Shown: piece by piece, positions 1 to 8,313 of the stretch
Position numbering within the stretch: position 1 is the first letter of the stretch
How the letters are laid out: each line of letters begins with the position of its first letter
Origin: Blastococcus capsensis
GTDB taxonomy: Bacteria; Actinomycetota; Actinomycetes; Mycobacteriales; Geodermatophilaceae
Length of the DNA: 64,000 nucleotides
NCBI RefSeq assembly: GCF_030165005.1
Contig: NZ_JASNNW010000012.1
Coordinates: 124,001-188,000, forward strand
Direction: 5' to 3'
Notes under the pieces: model-generated
What the model was told of the DNA's origin: nothing
The model's input: only the letters and a program-made list of their open reading frames with translations
The model's database searches: none
Program-made: the position numbers and the translations under genes

Positions 1-574
1 TGTTCCACGGGTCGTCCCACACCGGCAGCCCCTGGTCGGCACAGGCCTGACGGGTGGTCTCGCGGCGGACCCCGAGCAGCGGGCGCCACCAGACCACCGC
101 ACCGTCGGCCCGTTCGGGGACCATCCCGGCGATCGACCGCGGACCCGAACCGCGACCCAGCCCGAGCAGGACGGTCTCGGCCTGGTCGTCGAGGGTGTGC
201 CCGAGGGCGATCCGCGCGCCGTGGTCGGCCGCCGCCGCGGCCAGCGCCGCGTACCGGGCGGTGCGGGCCGCGGCCTCCGGTCCACCGGCGCCGGTGACCT
301 GCACCGGCAGGACGAGCACCGGGTCGAGCCCGAGTTCGCCGAGCACCGCCGCCGTGGTGCGGGCGCGCCGGTCCGACCCGGGTTGCAACCCGTGGTCGAC
401 GGTCACCCCGCCGACACGGACGCCGACGGCACGCCCCTCGAAGGCGAGCGCCGCGGCCAGGGCCATCGAGTCCGCTCCCCCGCTGCAGGCTGCCAGCACC
501 CGCCGGTCACTGCCGCGCAGCCCCGTGCGCACGGCGCTCCGCAGCTCCGCGACCGCGGGGGGTGGCCCGCTCAC
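1..574 (-). CDS. tilS: tRNA(Ile)-lysidine synthase TilS, C-terminus cut by window edge
   Basis: Only the N-terminal ~191 codons are in the window; the gene runs off the left edge. TilS ligates lysine to C34 of the CAU-anticodon tRNA-Ile so that it reads AUA codons; it is a cytosolic ATP-dependent N-type pyrophosphatase. The PP-loop SGGADS is at residues 31-36, followed by the family-typical VDHGLQPGS segment and [22 protein letters not shown] take the GTG at 574-572 as start; it lies 7 bp after the stop of the DUF2342 gene, so the two are very likely co-transcribed and perhaps translationally coupled. This tilS-DUF2342-dacB order beside ppa matches other actinobacteria. Confidence 0.93.
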   Translation of the reverse strand, partial: MSGPPPAVAELRSAVRTGLRGSDRRVLAACSGGADSMALAAALAFEGRAVGVRVGGVTVDHGLQPGSDRRARTTAAVLGELGLDPVLVLPVQVTGAGGPEAAARTARYAALAAAAADHGARIALGHTLDDQAETVLLGLGRGSGPRSIAGMVPERADGAVVWWRPLLGVRRETTRQACADQGLPVWDDPWN

Positions 575-581
575 GCGGCCG

Positions 582-1670
582 TCAGGCGGGAAGTGCCGGG
601 CGACCGAGCACCCGCTCCACCCACCGGTCGGGGGCGGTGAGCTCGTCGATGAGCGGCAGGTTCTCCGGCCCCTGCCAGACCCGGTTGAACCCCTCCATGC
701 CGGCGAGCTCCACGACGCCGCCGACGAAGTGCCGGCCGTCCGCGTACTGCTTCATCTTCTGCTCGAGCCCCAGCAGCCGGCGGAGCACCCGGTCGATCGG
801 GCCGCGGCCCTTGCGGCGCTGGGCGAATCGTTTGCGCAGCGTGCGCACCGACGGCACGACGTCCGGGCCGACGCCGTCCATCACGTACTCGGCGTGCCCC
901 TCGACCAGGCTCATCACCGCCGTGACGCGGTCGAGCACCGCCCGCTGCCGGGGGTCGCGCACCAACGCCATCAGGCCTTCGGCCTCGCCGTCCCCATCGC
1001 CGCCCCGCACGGCGTCGGCGACGCCGCGCAGCACGTCCTGCAGGCGCTCCCGCAGCACGTCGGGGCTCAGATCGGTGGCCGCCACGAACTCCGCGATCTG
1101 CGTCTCGACGTAGTCGGCCAGCCAAGGAACCCCGGTGAACTGGAGCTGGTGGGTGACCTCGTGCAGGCAGACCCAGAGCCGGAAGTCCGAGGGGTCCACG
1201 CCCAGCTTCCGCTCGGTGGCGACGATGTTCGGCGCCACCAGCAGCAGCCGGCCACCGGTGCCGAAGATCTCGTACTGGCCGAGCACCCGGGAGGAGAGGA
1301 AGGCCAGCAGGCCACCGGCCTGGAGGCCGGTGGCGCGGGAGCCGATGGCGGTGGCCAGCGCCCCCGGCCGGGCTTCCTGCCGCTCGGCCAGCTTCTCGAC
1401 CAGGGGGTCGAGGAGTGCGGCCATGCCGCGGGCGTTGGCGTCCGCCCAGCCAGGACGGTCGACGACGACGACCTCTGGCACCGCCCCACCGGGCACCGGG
1501 CGCAGGCCGGTGAGCTCCTCGACGTGCGCCACCGCCGTGGCGGCGGCCTCGTGCAGCTCGGCGACGACGGCGGCGGCCTCCTCCCGCGTGGTCTGCGGGC
1601 CGGCGTTCACCAGGCGGCGGGCCGTTCGTCCGGCGAGGTCCCAGTCGACCATCGAGGAGGCGCTGCTCAT
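582..1670 (-). CDS. Zinc-dependent metalloprotease, DUF2342 / F420-associated family
   Basis: A 362-residue protein of the actinobacterial DUF2342 family (also annotated as coenzyme F420 biosynthesis-associated). The zincin motif HEVTH lies at residues 170-174 in a context typical of the family, and the C-terminal part contains [12 protein letters not shown] and a basic [12 protein letters not shown] stretch. No signal peptide is visible, so it is probably cytosolic; the substrate is unknown. The ATG at 1670 has a strong Shine-Dalgarno sequence (GGAGGTGGGTCG), which makes it preferable to an upstream ATG 21 codons earlier. The Rv3626c-like protein sits in the same place between tilS and dacB in mycobacteria. 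The protease assignment rests on the motif only. Confidence 0.88.
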   Translation of the reverse strand: MSSASSMVDWDLAGRTARRLVNAGPQTTREEAAAVVAELHEAAATAVAHVEELTGLRPVPGGAVPEVVVVDRPGWADANARGMAALLDPLVEKLAERQEARPGALATAIGSRATGLQAGGLLAFLSSRVLGQYEIFGTGGRLLLVAPNIVATERKLGVDPSDFRLWVCLHEVTHQLQFTGVPWLADYVETQIAEFVAATDLSPDVLRERLQDVLRGVADAVRGGDGDGEAEGLMALVRDPRQRAVLDRVTAVMSLVEGHAEYVMDGVGPDVVPSVRTLRKRFAQRRKGRGPIDRVLRRLLGLEQKMKQYADGRHFVGGVVELAGMEGFNRVWQGPENLPLIDELTAPDRWVERVLGRPALPA

Positions 1671-1731
1671 CGACCCACCTCCGGTGCAGGAGCGGAGTGG
1701 CTGCGCCACGCTGGAGAACACATCGCAGCTC

Positions 1732-1737
1732 ACCGTA
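1732..1737 (-). promoter_or_regulatory. Candidate -10 (TACGGT) for the DUF2342-tilS unit
   Basis: Reading the minus strand, TACGGT would start transcription near 1725, giving a leader of about 55 nt that includes the GGAGGTGGG ribosome site. No convincing -35 is visible. Confidence 0.4.
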
Positions 1738-1770
1738 CGCGAGCAGGGCGACCCTCCCGCGTGCTCCGGC

Positions 1771-1824
1771 CCCGTCCAGAGGCTCGCCGCGAGCGTGCGA
1801 GCGGTGAGGAGGACGGGGTCCTTC
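1771..1824 (-). repeat. R1 structured intergenic repeat, copy A
   Basis: Between dacB (stop) and the DUF2342 gene. On the minus strand it reads GGACC, then a closing arm, then the conserved core CACCGCTCGCACGCTCGCGG. The arms CCCGTCC (1771-1777) and GGACGGG (1811-1817) pair. See the findings for the family. Confidence 0.65.
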
Positions 1825-1837
1825 TGGGGGTCCTTGC

Positions 1838-3265
1838 TCAGCGGCAGCCGCAGGCGGCGAGGGTGGCGGCGAACTGGTCGAGCGCGGCTTCCGCCGCCGC
1901 TTCGCTGGCGGTGGTCTCGTCGGCCACGACCGCGAACGCCAGGAGCCGCCCGTCGGCGGTGACGACGGTGCCCGCGAGCGCGTGCACGCCCAGCAGGGTC
2001 CCGGTCTTGGCGCGCACGGTGCCGGGCGCGGTCGCGGGGTCGTCGTCGCCACGGTCGGCGAGCGTGCCGTCGTACCCGGCCACCGGCAGGCCGGCGAGCA
2101 ACCCCGAGACGTTGCCGAGGCTGCCGTCGGCTGCCCCGCTGATCAGCTCCGTCAGCACCTCGGCGGTCAGCACGTTCTCGCGGGCGAGCCCGCTGCCGTC
2201 GGCGAGGGTGACGCCGGAGACGTCCAGCCCGGCTTCCTCCAGCGCGTCGACGACCGCCTGCGCGGCCCCTTCGAAGGTGGCCGCTTCGCCCCGCGCGAGC
2301 GCCACCTGCCGGGCCAGCGCCTCGGCGAGCACGTTGTCCGACATCGACAGGGCCTGCTCCACCAGCCGGTACACCGGCGCCGACTGCACGGTGCCGAGCA
2401 CCTCCGCGTCGGGAGGCGCCTGGCCGAGCACGACGGTGGCCCCCGGAGCGCCGAGAGCGTCGGCGAGCGCAGCACCGGCGTCGAGACCGGGTTGGCCGCT
2501 GCGTGCCACCGCCCCGGGGCTGACCCGTGCGCCGTCGACGGCGGTCGCGGTGATCGGGGCGGCATAGCTGGACGGGGCGTCGCCCGGGCCCCAGCCGGAG
2601 GCGGTCAGCGGGCCGCCGTACAGCGAGCTGTCCACGACCACGCGGGTCACCGGCGTGCCGGCGGGCAGCGCGGCGACCACCTGGGTGGCGAGGTCGGCCA
2701 TGGTCGCCGCGCCCGGGTAGGTCTGCGACGGGTCGGTCCGGGACAGCGTCGGGTCGCCGCCACCCACCAGCACCACCTCGCCCGGGGCGGCCCCGCTGAC
2801 CACGCGGGTCTCCAGCCTGGTTGCGGGGTCGAGGGTGGTCAGCGCGGCGGCGGCGGTGAGCAGCTTCACGGTGGACGCGGGGGTCAGGGGCGCGGCGGCG
2901 TCCCGCTCGAACAGCACCTGGCCGGTGGCGACGTCGACGACCTGTGCCGTGGTGCCGGGCCCCAGCGCGGGGCCCGTGACGATCGGGGTCAGGAGGGCCG
3001 ACAGCACGTCGGGATCGGGGGCGGGGGCGTCGGTGGAGAGGGCGGCGAGGACCGGCTCGGCCTCGCCGAGCTGTGGCAGCTCCGCGTCGGTGACGGCGAC
3101 CGCGTCGCCGGTGCCACCGGCGTCGGTGCCGAGCAGCACACCGAGGCCGATGCCGCCGCCGACGAGGAGCACGACGAGTGCCACGGCGGCCAGCGCGATG
3201 CGGCGCCGGAAGCGCCCGTAGTTGGCCGTGACGACCGTCGATCCGCTCGACGAGATGCTGTCCAC
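1838..3265 (-). CDS. dacB: D-alanyl-D-alanine carboxypeptidase/endopeptidase (PBP4, DacB type)
   Basis: A 475-residue S13-family penicillin-binding protein that trims or cleaves peptidoglycan cross-links outside the membrane. An uncleaved or signal-anchor helix lies at about residues 22-46. The catalytic SxxK is STVK (131-134, inside LTPASTVKLLTAAAAL), followed by MSDN as the SxN motif and AKTGTL as the KTG motif near the C-terminus. The start is the GTG at 3265; no strong ribosome site precedes it, and the reading frame is open further upstream across ppa on the other strand, which is antisense shadow. It is divergent from ppa and ends 167 bp before the DUF2342 gene. Confidence 0.9.
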   Translation of the reverse strand: MDSISSSGSTVVTANYGRFRRRIALAAVALVVLLVGGGIGLGVLLGTDAGGTGDAVAVTDAELPQLGEAEPVLAALSTDAPAPDPDVLSALLTPIVTGPALGPGTTAQVVDVATGQVLFERDAAAPLTPASTVKLLTAAAALTTLDPATRLETRVVSGAAPGEVVLVGGGDPTLSRTDPSQTYPGAATMADLATQVVAALPAGTPVTRVVVDSSLYGGPLTASGWGPGDAPSSYAAPITATAVDGARVSPGAVARSGQPGLDAGAALADALGAPGATVVLGQAPPDAEVLGTVQSAPVYRLVEQALSMSDNVLAEALARQVALARGEAATFEGAAQAVVDALEEAGLDVSGVTLADGSGLARENVLTAEVLTELISGAADGSLGNVSGLLAGLPVAGYDGTLADRGDDDPATAPGTVRAKTGTLLGVHALAGTVVTADGRLLAFAVVADETTASEAAAEAALDQFAATLAACGCR

Positions 3266-3310
3266 CCCCCGGAAAGGGGGCCTGCGCCGACCTGATCGGC
3301 CCCCGTGGGC

Positions 3311-3316
3311 CACACT
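3311..3316 (+). promoter_or_regulatory. Candidate leaderless -10 variant (CACACT) for ppa
   Basis: CACACT lies 6 nt before the chosen GTG start of ppa. It departs from TAnnnT at the first base only, so the call is weaker than for the other leaderless promoters. Confidence 0.35.
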
Positions 3317-3322
3317 ACGTTC

Positions 3323-3817
3323 GTGCAGTTCGACGTGACGGTAGAAATTCCGAAGGGCCAGCGGAACAAGTACGAGCTGGACCATGAGACCGGACGCATC
3401 CGCTTGGACCGGATGCTGTTCACCTCCACCCGCTATCCGGCGGACTACGGCTACATCGAGAACACCCTGGGCATGGACAGCGACCCGCTCGACGCCCTGG
3501 TGATCCTTGAGGAGCCGACGTTCCCCGGATGCCTGGTCACCTGCCGGGCCATCGGCATGTTCCGCATGACCGACGAGGCCGGAGGGGACGACAAGGTCCT
3601 CTGCGTGCCGGCGACCGACCCGCGGGTGGCGCACCTCAAGGAGATCGAGGACGTGTCGGAGTTCGACCGCCTGGAGATCCAGCACTTCTTCGAGACCTAC
3701 AAGGACCTCGAGCCGGGCAAGTCGGTCGAGGGCGCCGAGTGGGTCGGCCGCGAGGCGGCCGAGGCCGAGATCCTGGCCTCGATCGAGCGCGCCAAGGAAG
3801 CTTCTCCGCACCACTGA
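3323..3817 (+). CDS. ppa: Inorganic pyrophosphatase (family I, soluble)
   Basis: A 164-residue cytosolic type I pyrophosphatase that hydrolyses PPi to two phosphates and so drives biosynthetic reactions. The usual actinobacterial N-terminus [18 protein letters not shown] follows the GTG at 3323, which is preferred over an in-frame GTG at 3305. The metal-binding segment DSDPLDALV and the downstream GGDDKVL, the usual active-site region, are intact. The length is normal. It is transcribed away from dacB. An R1 repeat begins directly after the stop codon and may act as the terminator. A second, membrane-bound pyrophosphatase is encoded at 12591-14855, so the cell has both soluble and energy-conserving PPi hydrolysis. 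Confidence 0.97.
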   Translation: MQFDVTVEIPKGQRNKYELDHETGRIRLDRMLFTSTRYPADYGYIENTLGMDSDPLDALVILEEPTFPGCLVTCRAIGMFRMTDEAGGDDKVLCVPATDPRVAHLKEIEDVSEFDRLEIQHFFETYKDLEPGKSVEGAEWVGREAAEAEILASIERAKEASPHH

Positions 3818-3820
3818 GAA

Positions 3821-3880
3821 AGGACCCTCCTGCCCCCCACCGCTCGCACGCTCGCGACGGAACCCTGCGGGAGGGCCTTC
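3821..3880 (+). repeat. R1 structured intergenic repeat, copy B
   Basis: Starts a few bases after the ppa stop with AAAGGACC, contains the core CCCACCGCTCGCACGCTCGC and a closing stem CCCTCC (3825-3830) with GGAGGG (3870-3875). It is placed where a terminator of ppa would be expected. Confidence 0.65.
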
Positions 3881-3901
3881 GGACCGGGCGCCGAGCGCAC
3901 C

Positions 3902-3936
3902 GACGGCGGCACACCTCTCCGAGGCGCGCCGCCGTC
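3902..3936 (+). terminator. Hairpin downstream of ppa
   Basis: Inverted repeat GACGGCGGC (3902-3910) and GCCGCCGTC (3928-3936) with a 17-nt loop, between ppa and the next gene. No T-tract follows. It may be a second terminator hairpin or a chance GC-rich stem. Confidence 0.35.
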
Positions 3937-3971
3937 AGCCGTCCCCGCGTGCCGGTCGGCCGGTCACGGCC

Positions 3972-3977
3972 TACGGT
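3972..3977 (+). promoter_or_regulatory. Leaderless -10 (TACGGT) for the gene at 3984
   Basis: TACGGT followed by a 6-nt spacer GCCCGC and then ATG at 3984. The spacing fits transcription starting at the A of the ATG. Confidence 0.6.
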
Positions 3978-3983
3978 GCCCGC

Positions 3984-4520
3984 ATGGCCGCTGAGGAGGA
4001 CCACGCCTACGCCAGCCTCCTGGCCCTCTCCTCCGGCGAGCCGGTCCCCGCGCCCCCGCCGTCGGCGACCGACGCCGACGACGAGGACCTGTGCCGGTTG
4101 CGGCGGGACGTGGTCGAGCCGATCGTCCGGAGCATCGTGCGGTACGACGAGCTCACCGCCGTCCGCGTGTACCGGCAGGGCAGCGGAGTGGCCGGCGAGA
4201 TCTGGGTCGAGGTGATCGCCGCCCGGGACGACTGGTTCGGCCTGTTGCTGAGCAGCGCCTCCTGGGAGGAAGAAGAGCGCTGGGGGTCCGACCGACTCGC
4301 CGAGCGCCTGGCCGACGCCCTGGAGGACTGGGTACCGGAGACCCGATTTGCGTGGGGCGAGCGCCGCTTCGCCGATCCACAGTCCCGGCGGGCCGGTGGA
4401 GCCGGGAGCGGAACACCGGGCCCGTCATCCCGAACGAGCCCGCTGCTGCGTGGAGCCGCCTGTCGGAATCGAACCGACGACCTTCTCATTACGAGTGAGA
4501 TGCTCTACCGACTGAGCTAA
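3984..4520 (+). CDS. Hypothetical acidic protein whose 3' end runs antisense through tRNA-Thr
   Basis: I do not recognise this 178-residue protein. The first ~135 residues look real: an acidic N-terminus, a predicted alpha/beta body with RLRRDVVEPIVRSIVRYDEL, IWVEVIAARDDWFGLLL and a Trp-rich helix SWEEEERWGSDRLAERL. The start is fixed by a TACGGT -10 hexamer 6 nt upstream. The last ~22 residues (CRNRTDDLLITSEMLYRLS) are simply the complement of the tRNA-Thr gene and are the well-known kind of translated-tRNA artefact. No stop occurs in frame before the tRNA, so either the protein truly ends there or a frameshift or the original stop has been lost. Confidence 0.6.
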   Translation: MAAEEDHAYASLLALSSGEPVPAPPPSATDADDEDLCRLRRDVVEPIVRSIVRYDELTAVRVYRQGSGVAGEIWVEVIAARDDWFGLLLSSASWEEEERWGSDRLAERLADALEDWVPETRFAWGERRFADPQSRRAGGAGSGTPGPSSRTSPLLRGAACRNRTDDLLITSEMLYRLS

Positions 4521-4526
4521 GGCGGC
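4451..4526 (-). tRNA. tRNA-Thr (anticodon CGT)
   Basis: The reverse complement folds as a full cloverleaf: acceptor GCCGCCT pairing with AGGCGGC, D-arm with GCTCAGTCGGTAGAGC, anticodon loop CTCGTAA giving CGT (reads ACG), T-arm with GGTTCGATTCC, discriminator T and an encoded CCA at 4453-4451. It lies convergent to, and overlaps, the 3' end of the hypothetical gene at 3984. Confidence 0.97.
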
Positions 4527-4662
4527 GAACTGCCCGCACAGCCTACGACACGGCGCCGCCGGGTTTGCGCAGGGGCGGGCGGCTCGCCGCCCCGTCGAAT
4601 GTCGGCCGGCGGCTGTGTCGGTGCGCCGGAGACTGCGAGAGCCCGACAGTCGACGGGCTTCT

Positions 4663-5862
4663 TCAGGCGGGCAGCCGCAGCGCCACGACGAGCGCCTCCA
4701 GCGCGACCTGCGGCTTCACGTTGCGCTCCAGCGCCTGGCGGCAGCCGAGGATCGCGTCGATGCGGCGCAGCGCCCCCTCTGCCCCGATCCGGCGGGCGAG
4801 CTCCTCGGCGTCGGCCCGGCGGTCGGGATGGTTGAGCGCCGGCGCGGGGTGGGCGGGGGACGACTGCGCTACGTCGAGCACCAGCGCGTCGCGGTAGAGG
4901 CCGGCGAGGTCGACCAGCGCGCGGTCCAGTGAATCGCGGCCGATGCGGGTGGCCCGGGACTTCTGCCGGCGCTCGAGCTCCTTGAGCTGGCCGGCACCGC
5001 CCCGGGTGGCCGCGGCGACGCCGGGCCCGCGGGCCCCCACGCCCAGGCTGACCTTCAGCGCATCGGTCTCGGAGCCGTCGAGGGCCTCGGTCGCCGCGTC
5101 GGTCTCCTCCTTCGCGGACCCGACCAGGTCGTCGGCGGCGTCGAGACAGGCGGCCAGCGAGACCAGCCGCAGCGGGACGTCGAGCACCGCCTTGCGGGCC
5201 AGGCGCGCCTCCTCGTCCCGGGCCAGCCGCCGGGCCCGGCCGACGTGCCCGCCGGACGCGGCCGCCGACCAGGCGGCCAGCGCCGGATCGATGCCGTCGC
5301 GGCGGACCAGGACATCGGCGATCGCATCGACCGGCGGGGTGCGCAGGCCGATCACCCGGCACCGGGACCGGATGGTGACCGGCACGTCGTCGGGGTGCAG
5401 GCTCGGGGCGCACAGGAGGAAGACCGTCCGTGGCGGCGGCTCCTCGATCATCTTGAGGATGGCGTTGGCCGCCGACTCGGTCATCCGGTCGGCATCCTCC
5501 ACGACGACGACCTGCCAGCGCCCGCCCGACGGCGCCCGGCCGGCCACCCGGATCAGGCTCCTGGCCTCCTCCGCGCCGATCGACAGCCCGTCGGGGACGA
5601 CGACGTGCACGTCGGCGTGCGTGCCGGCGAGCACCGTGCGGCACTCGTGACAGGTGCCGTCGCCGCCGGCCGGGCACTGCAGCGCGGCAGCGAAGGCGCG
5701 CGCGGCCACCGAACGGCCCGAACCGGGAGGACCGGTGAACAGCCAGGCGTGCGTCATCGCCGTCGGGTCGGTGATCGCCGCCCGCAGCTCGGCCTCGACG
5801 GCCGGCTGGCCGACCAGCTGGGTCCAGACGCCCTCCGTGGGCGCCGTCACCGGTGCGCTCAC
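4663..5862 (-). CDS. holB: DNA polymerase III subunit delta'
   Basis: A 399-residue clamp-loader delta' subunit. The N-terminal AAA+ module has a P-loop-like GPPGSGRSVAARAFAAALQ (the Lys replaced by Arg, as is usual in the non-hydrolysing delta'), a zinc-binding Cys set in CPAGGDGTCHECRTVL, the EDADRMTESAANAILKMIEEPP Walker-B/sensor region, and SRCRVIGLRTPP. The C-terminal half is the delta'-like helical and collar region. The GTG start at 5862 overlaps the stop of the upstream dTMP kinase fusion by 4 bp (GTGA), so translation is probably coupled; tmk-holB pairing is a widespread actinobacterial arrangement. Confidence 0.95.
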   Translation of the reverse strand: MSAPVTAPTEGVWTQLVGQPAVEAELRAAITDPTAMTHAWLFTGPPGSGRSVAARAFAAALQCPAGGDGTCHECRTVLAGTHADVHVVVPDGLSIGAEEARSLIRVAGRAPSGGRWQVVVVEDADRMTESAANAILKMIEEPPPRTVFLLCAPSLHPDDVPVTIRSRCRVIGLRTPPVDAIADVLVRRDGIDPALAAWSAAASGGHVGRARRLARDEEARLARKAVLDVPLRLVSLAACLDAADDLVGSAKEETDAATEALDGSETDALKVSLGVGARGPGVAAATRGGAGQLKELERRQKSRATRIGRDSLDRALVDLAGLYRDALVLDVAQSSPAHPAPALNHPDRRADAEELARRIGAEGALRRIDAILGCRQALERNVKPQVALEALVVALRLPA

Positions 5863-8108
5863 GGGTGCAGCTGGGGGGTGGCGCCGGTCTGCGCGTGCGG
5901 GTGGTGGGGCGCCGACTCCGGTCGTCCGTCGTGCCGCATCCGGGCGGCGATCTCGGCCGGCTCGACCGGATGCGCGAGGGTCTGCAGCGGCAGGCCGGAG
6001 AGGAACTGGGCGACCCGCATGCGGACCGCGGCCGCGATCTCGTCGGGAGACTGCCGCGCGTCCAGGACCAGGTACCGGTCGGGGTCGGATTCGGCCAGGG
6101 CGCGGAAGGTCTGCCGGACCCGCTGGTGGAAGTCGAGCGACTCGGATTCCAGCCGGTCGGCGGCGGCCCGTCCGCGGGCCCGCGCCAGCCCGACCTCCGG
6201 CGGCAGGTCGAGCAGGATGGTCAGATCCGGCTGCAGCCCCTGGGCCGCCCAGCGGGAGAGCATGCGGACGTCGTCGAGCGGGATCGTGCGGCCGGCCCCC
6301 TGGTAGGCCAGCGAGCTGTCGATGAACCGGTCGGTGATGACGACCTCGCCGGCGTCCAGCGCCGGCCGGAGCACGTCGTGCACGTGCTGGGCTCGGTCGG
6401 CGGCGTAGAGCAGCGCCTCCGCCCGCGGGGCCATGCCCGCGTGCGCCTTGTCGAGCACGATGGACCGGATGCCTGCCCCCGCGGGCGTCGCACCGGGCTC
6501 GAAGGACGTGCGCGCGACCAGGCCCTCGTCGGCGAGCCACTCCTGCAGGCGGCGCACCTGGGTGGACTTGCCGGCACCCTCTCCGCCCTCGAAGGCGATG
6601 AGCACCCCACCCCTGGCCAGCCGGCGCCGGGCGGTGGTGTCCCGCCGCAGCGCCGTCACGACGTCGGCCAGCAGCGGTACCGGCCGCCCGTCGTCCATCT
6701 GCCGGTAGGCCAGCAACCCCACCCCGACCGCCAGCAGGCCCGCCGCGAACAGCATCACCCGCTCGCCGGAGAGAGACACCGCGACGGCGCCGAGGTCCAC
6801 CTCGTGCTGCCCGATCAGGCCGACCCCGAACGGCACGAGCCCCAGCGACAGGATCAGCGCGGCCCGCACGAGCGACTGCACGATGGCGAACGTCCGGCCG
6901 CGGATCTCGTCCTCGACCTCCGTCCCGAGCAGGGTGAACCCGGCCAGGTAGGCCATGCCGGCGAAGAAGCCCATGAGGACGACGAGCACCAGCGAGATCC
7001 ACAGGGTCGGCGACGCCGACAGCAGCAGGACGGCGATGCCGGCGAAGACGATGGCCACCCCGAACACCCGCTCGCGGGCGAGGTCGCGGGCGATGCTGGG
7101 CCCGACGCCGATGCCCAGGCCGAGGCCGACGAAGACGGCGCCGAAGAGCAGGCCGTACGCAGCGTCGCCGCCGCCCAGGGCCTGCACGTAGAACTGGCCG
7201 GTCGCGATGATCGCACCGGCGGCCACGAAGGCGCCGGTGATGCCGACGACCAGCCCCCGCACCAGCGGGGTGTGCCCGGCGAAGGAGAAGCCGTCCTTCA
7301 GGGAACCCAGGAAGTTCTCCTGCTGCACCACGGCGCCGGCGGCCCGGCGCCCGCTGATCGAGGGCAGGTTCCAGATGACCACCGCGGCGACGAGGAAGGT
7401 CAGGGCGTTGACGTAGAGGGCGAGGTCGACCTCGTCGACCCACGCCAGTTCCCCACCGATGACCGCGAGAAGGGCGAAGACGATCGCCGCGAGCACCGGC
7501 GTGAGGCCGTAGGTGGTGATCAGGGAGAGCTGGTTCGCCGGCTCCAGCTGGTCCTTGCGCAGCATGTTCGGGACGGCGGCGTCCTTCGCCGGGATCCAGA
7601 ACAGGCTGAACGCCTCGATGACGAACTGGGCGATGAACAGCCACACCAGGTTGTCGACGATCGGGATCGACGCGAAGAGGCCGAACCGGATGATGTCGGT
7701 GACCACCATGGTCCTGCGCCGGTCGAACCGGTCGGCGAACGCACCGGCCAGCGGACCGAGCACGATCGCCGGCAGCAGGCGGAACAGCAGCACCCCGCCC
7801 AGGGCGAAGTTCGACGCCGCGAACCCCTCGACCATCGACGCGGCCATCGCGGTGATCGCCAGCAGGCCCAGCCAGTCGCCGAAGCTGGACAGCGACATCG
7901 ACAGCCAGAGCTTCCGGAAGTCGCGGACTCGCAGCACCGCGCGGATCTTGGCGACCGAACCCACCGCACCCGCACCTTCGCCCTGCCCGGACGTGTCGGC
8001 CTCGCCGGCATCGGCCAGCGGCACTCCGGCGTCCGGCGGCACCGGAGTGCCGGCGGGCGGCATACCGTCGCCGGGTGCGGCGTCCTCCTCGACCGGCGCA
8101 GCCGTCAC
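5859..8108 (-). CDS. tmk: Fusion of MFS transporter and dTMP kinase
   Basis: One uninterrupted frame joins a ~440-residue major-facilitator domain (about residues 55-490, many hydrophobic helices, with the A-like motif FADRFDRRR) to a complete thymidylate kinase (about residues 500-749). The kinase has the P-loop FEGGEGAGKST, FEPGATPAG in place of the usual TREPGGT, DRFIDSSLAYQG and a lid-like RAAADRLESESLDF. Tmk phosphorylates dTMP to dTDP. Similar MFS-dTMP kinase fusions are annotated in some actinobacteria such as Frankia. The start is uncertain: GTG at 8108 has a weak ribosome site; an ATT at 8153 after AGGGAG is an alternative. A -10 (TACCGT) lies near 8213. The transported substrate is unknown. 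Confidence 0.88.
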   Translation of the reverse strand: MTAAPVEEDAAPGDGMPPAGTPVPPDAGVPLADAGEADTSGQGEGAGAVGSVAKIRAVLRVRDFRKLWLSMSLSSFGDWLGLLAITAMAASMVEGFAASNFALGGVLLFRLLPAIVLGPLAGAFADRFDRRRTMVVTDIIRFGLFASIPIVDNLVWLFIAQFVIEAFSLFWIPAKDAAVPNMLRKDQLEPANQLSLITTYGLTPVLAAIVFALLAVIGGELAWVDEVDLALYVNALTFLVAAVVIWNLPSISGRRAAGAVVQQENFLGSLKDGFSFAGHTPLVRGLVVGITGAFVAAGAIIATGQFYVQALGGGDAAYGLLFGAVFVGLGLGIGVGPSIARDLARERVFGVAIVFAGIAVLLLSASPTLWISLVLVVLMGFFAGMAYLAGFTLLGTEVEDEIRGRTFAIVQSLVRAALILSLGLVPFGVGLIGQHEVDLGAVAVSLSGERVMLFAAGLLAVGVGLLAYRQMDDGRPVPLLADVVTALRRDTTARRRLARGGVLIAFEGGEGAGKSTQVRRLQEWLADEGLVARTSFEPGATPAGAGIRSIVLDKAHAGMAPRAEALLYAADRAQHVHDVLRPALDAGEVVITDRFIDSSLAYQGAGRTIPLDDVRMLSRWAAQGLQPDLTILLDLPPEVGLARARGRAAADRLESESLDFHQRVRQTFRALAESDPDRYLVLDARQSPDEIAAAVRMRVAQFLSGLPLQTLAHPVEPAEIAARMRHDGRPESAPHHPHAQTGATPQLHP

Positions 8109-8207
8109 CGCCTCGTCGGGCGAGGGTGCCGGTGAGGTCTGGTCGGCCGGAATCGCGAGCTCCCTGGGTCGATGGACGGCGGGGCGGAGCCGGCCCCGGC
8201 GGAGGCC

Positions 8208-8213
8208 ACGGTA
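8208..8213 (-). promoter_or_regulatory. Candidate -10 (TACCGT) for the MFS-tmk-holB unit
   Basis: On the minus strand TACCGT would set transcription start near 8201, leaving a leader of about 90 nt before the GTG at 8108. It faces the divergent TAGGGT of the methyltransferase gene. Confidence 0.4.
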
Positions 8214-8299
8214 CCGGGCCGCCCGGACGATTTCCCCCGACCTGCCGCCCGGAAGGAGGAAGCGGCTACCGCCGGTTCCGTACCACGGTGTCCCGGGGC

Positions 8300-8305
8300 T
8301 AGGGT
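8300..8305 (+). promoter_or_regulatory. Leaderless -10 (TAGGGT) for the methyltransferase at 8314
   Basis: TAGGGT, 8-nt spacer, then ATG at 8314. No ribosome site precedes the ATG, in keeping with a leaderless transcript. Confidence 0.55.
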
Positions 8306-8313
8306 CGGGGGCG

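Noticed and set aside
54..2567. Very long plus-strand open frame (837 codons) antisense to tilS, DUF2342 and dacB
   Set aside because: Low-complexity Ser/Arg/Ala translation with no domain, opposite three genes with clear motifs; typical high-GC shadow frame.
4451..4520. Real C-terminal domain in the protein at 3984
   Set aside because: The sequence is the complement of a tRNA and equals a well-known translation artefact.
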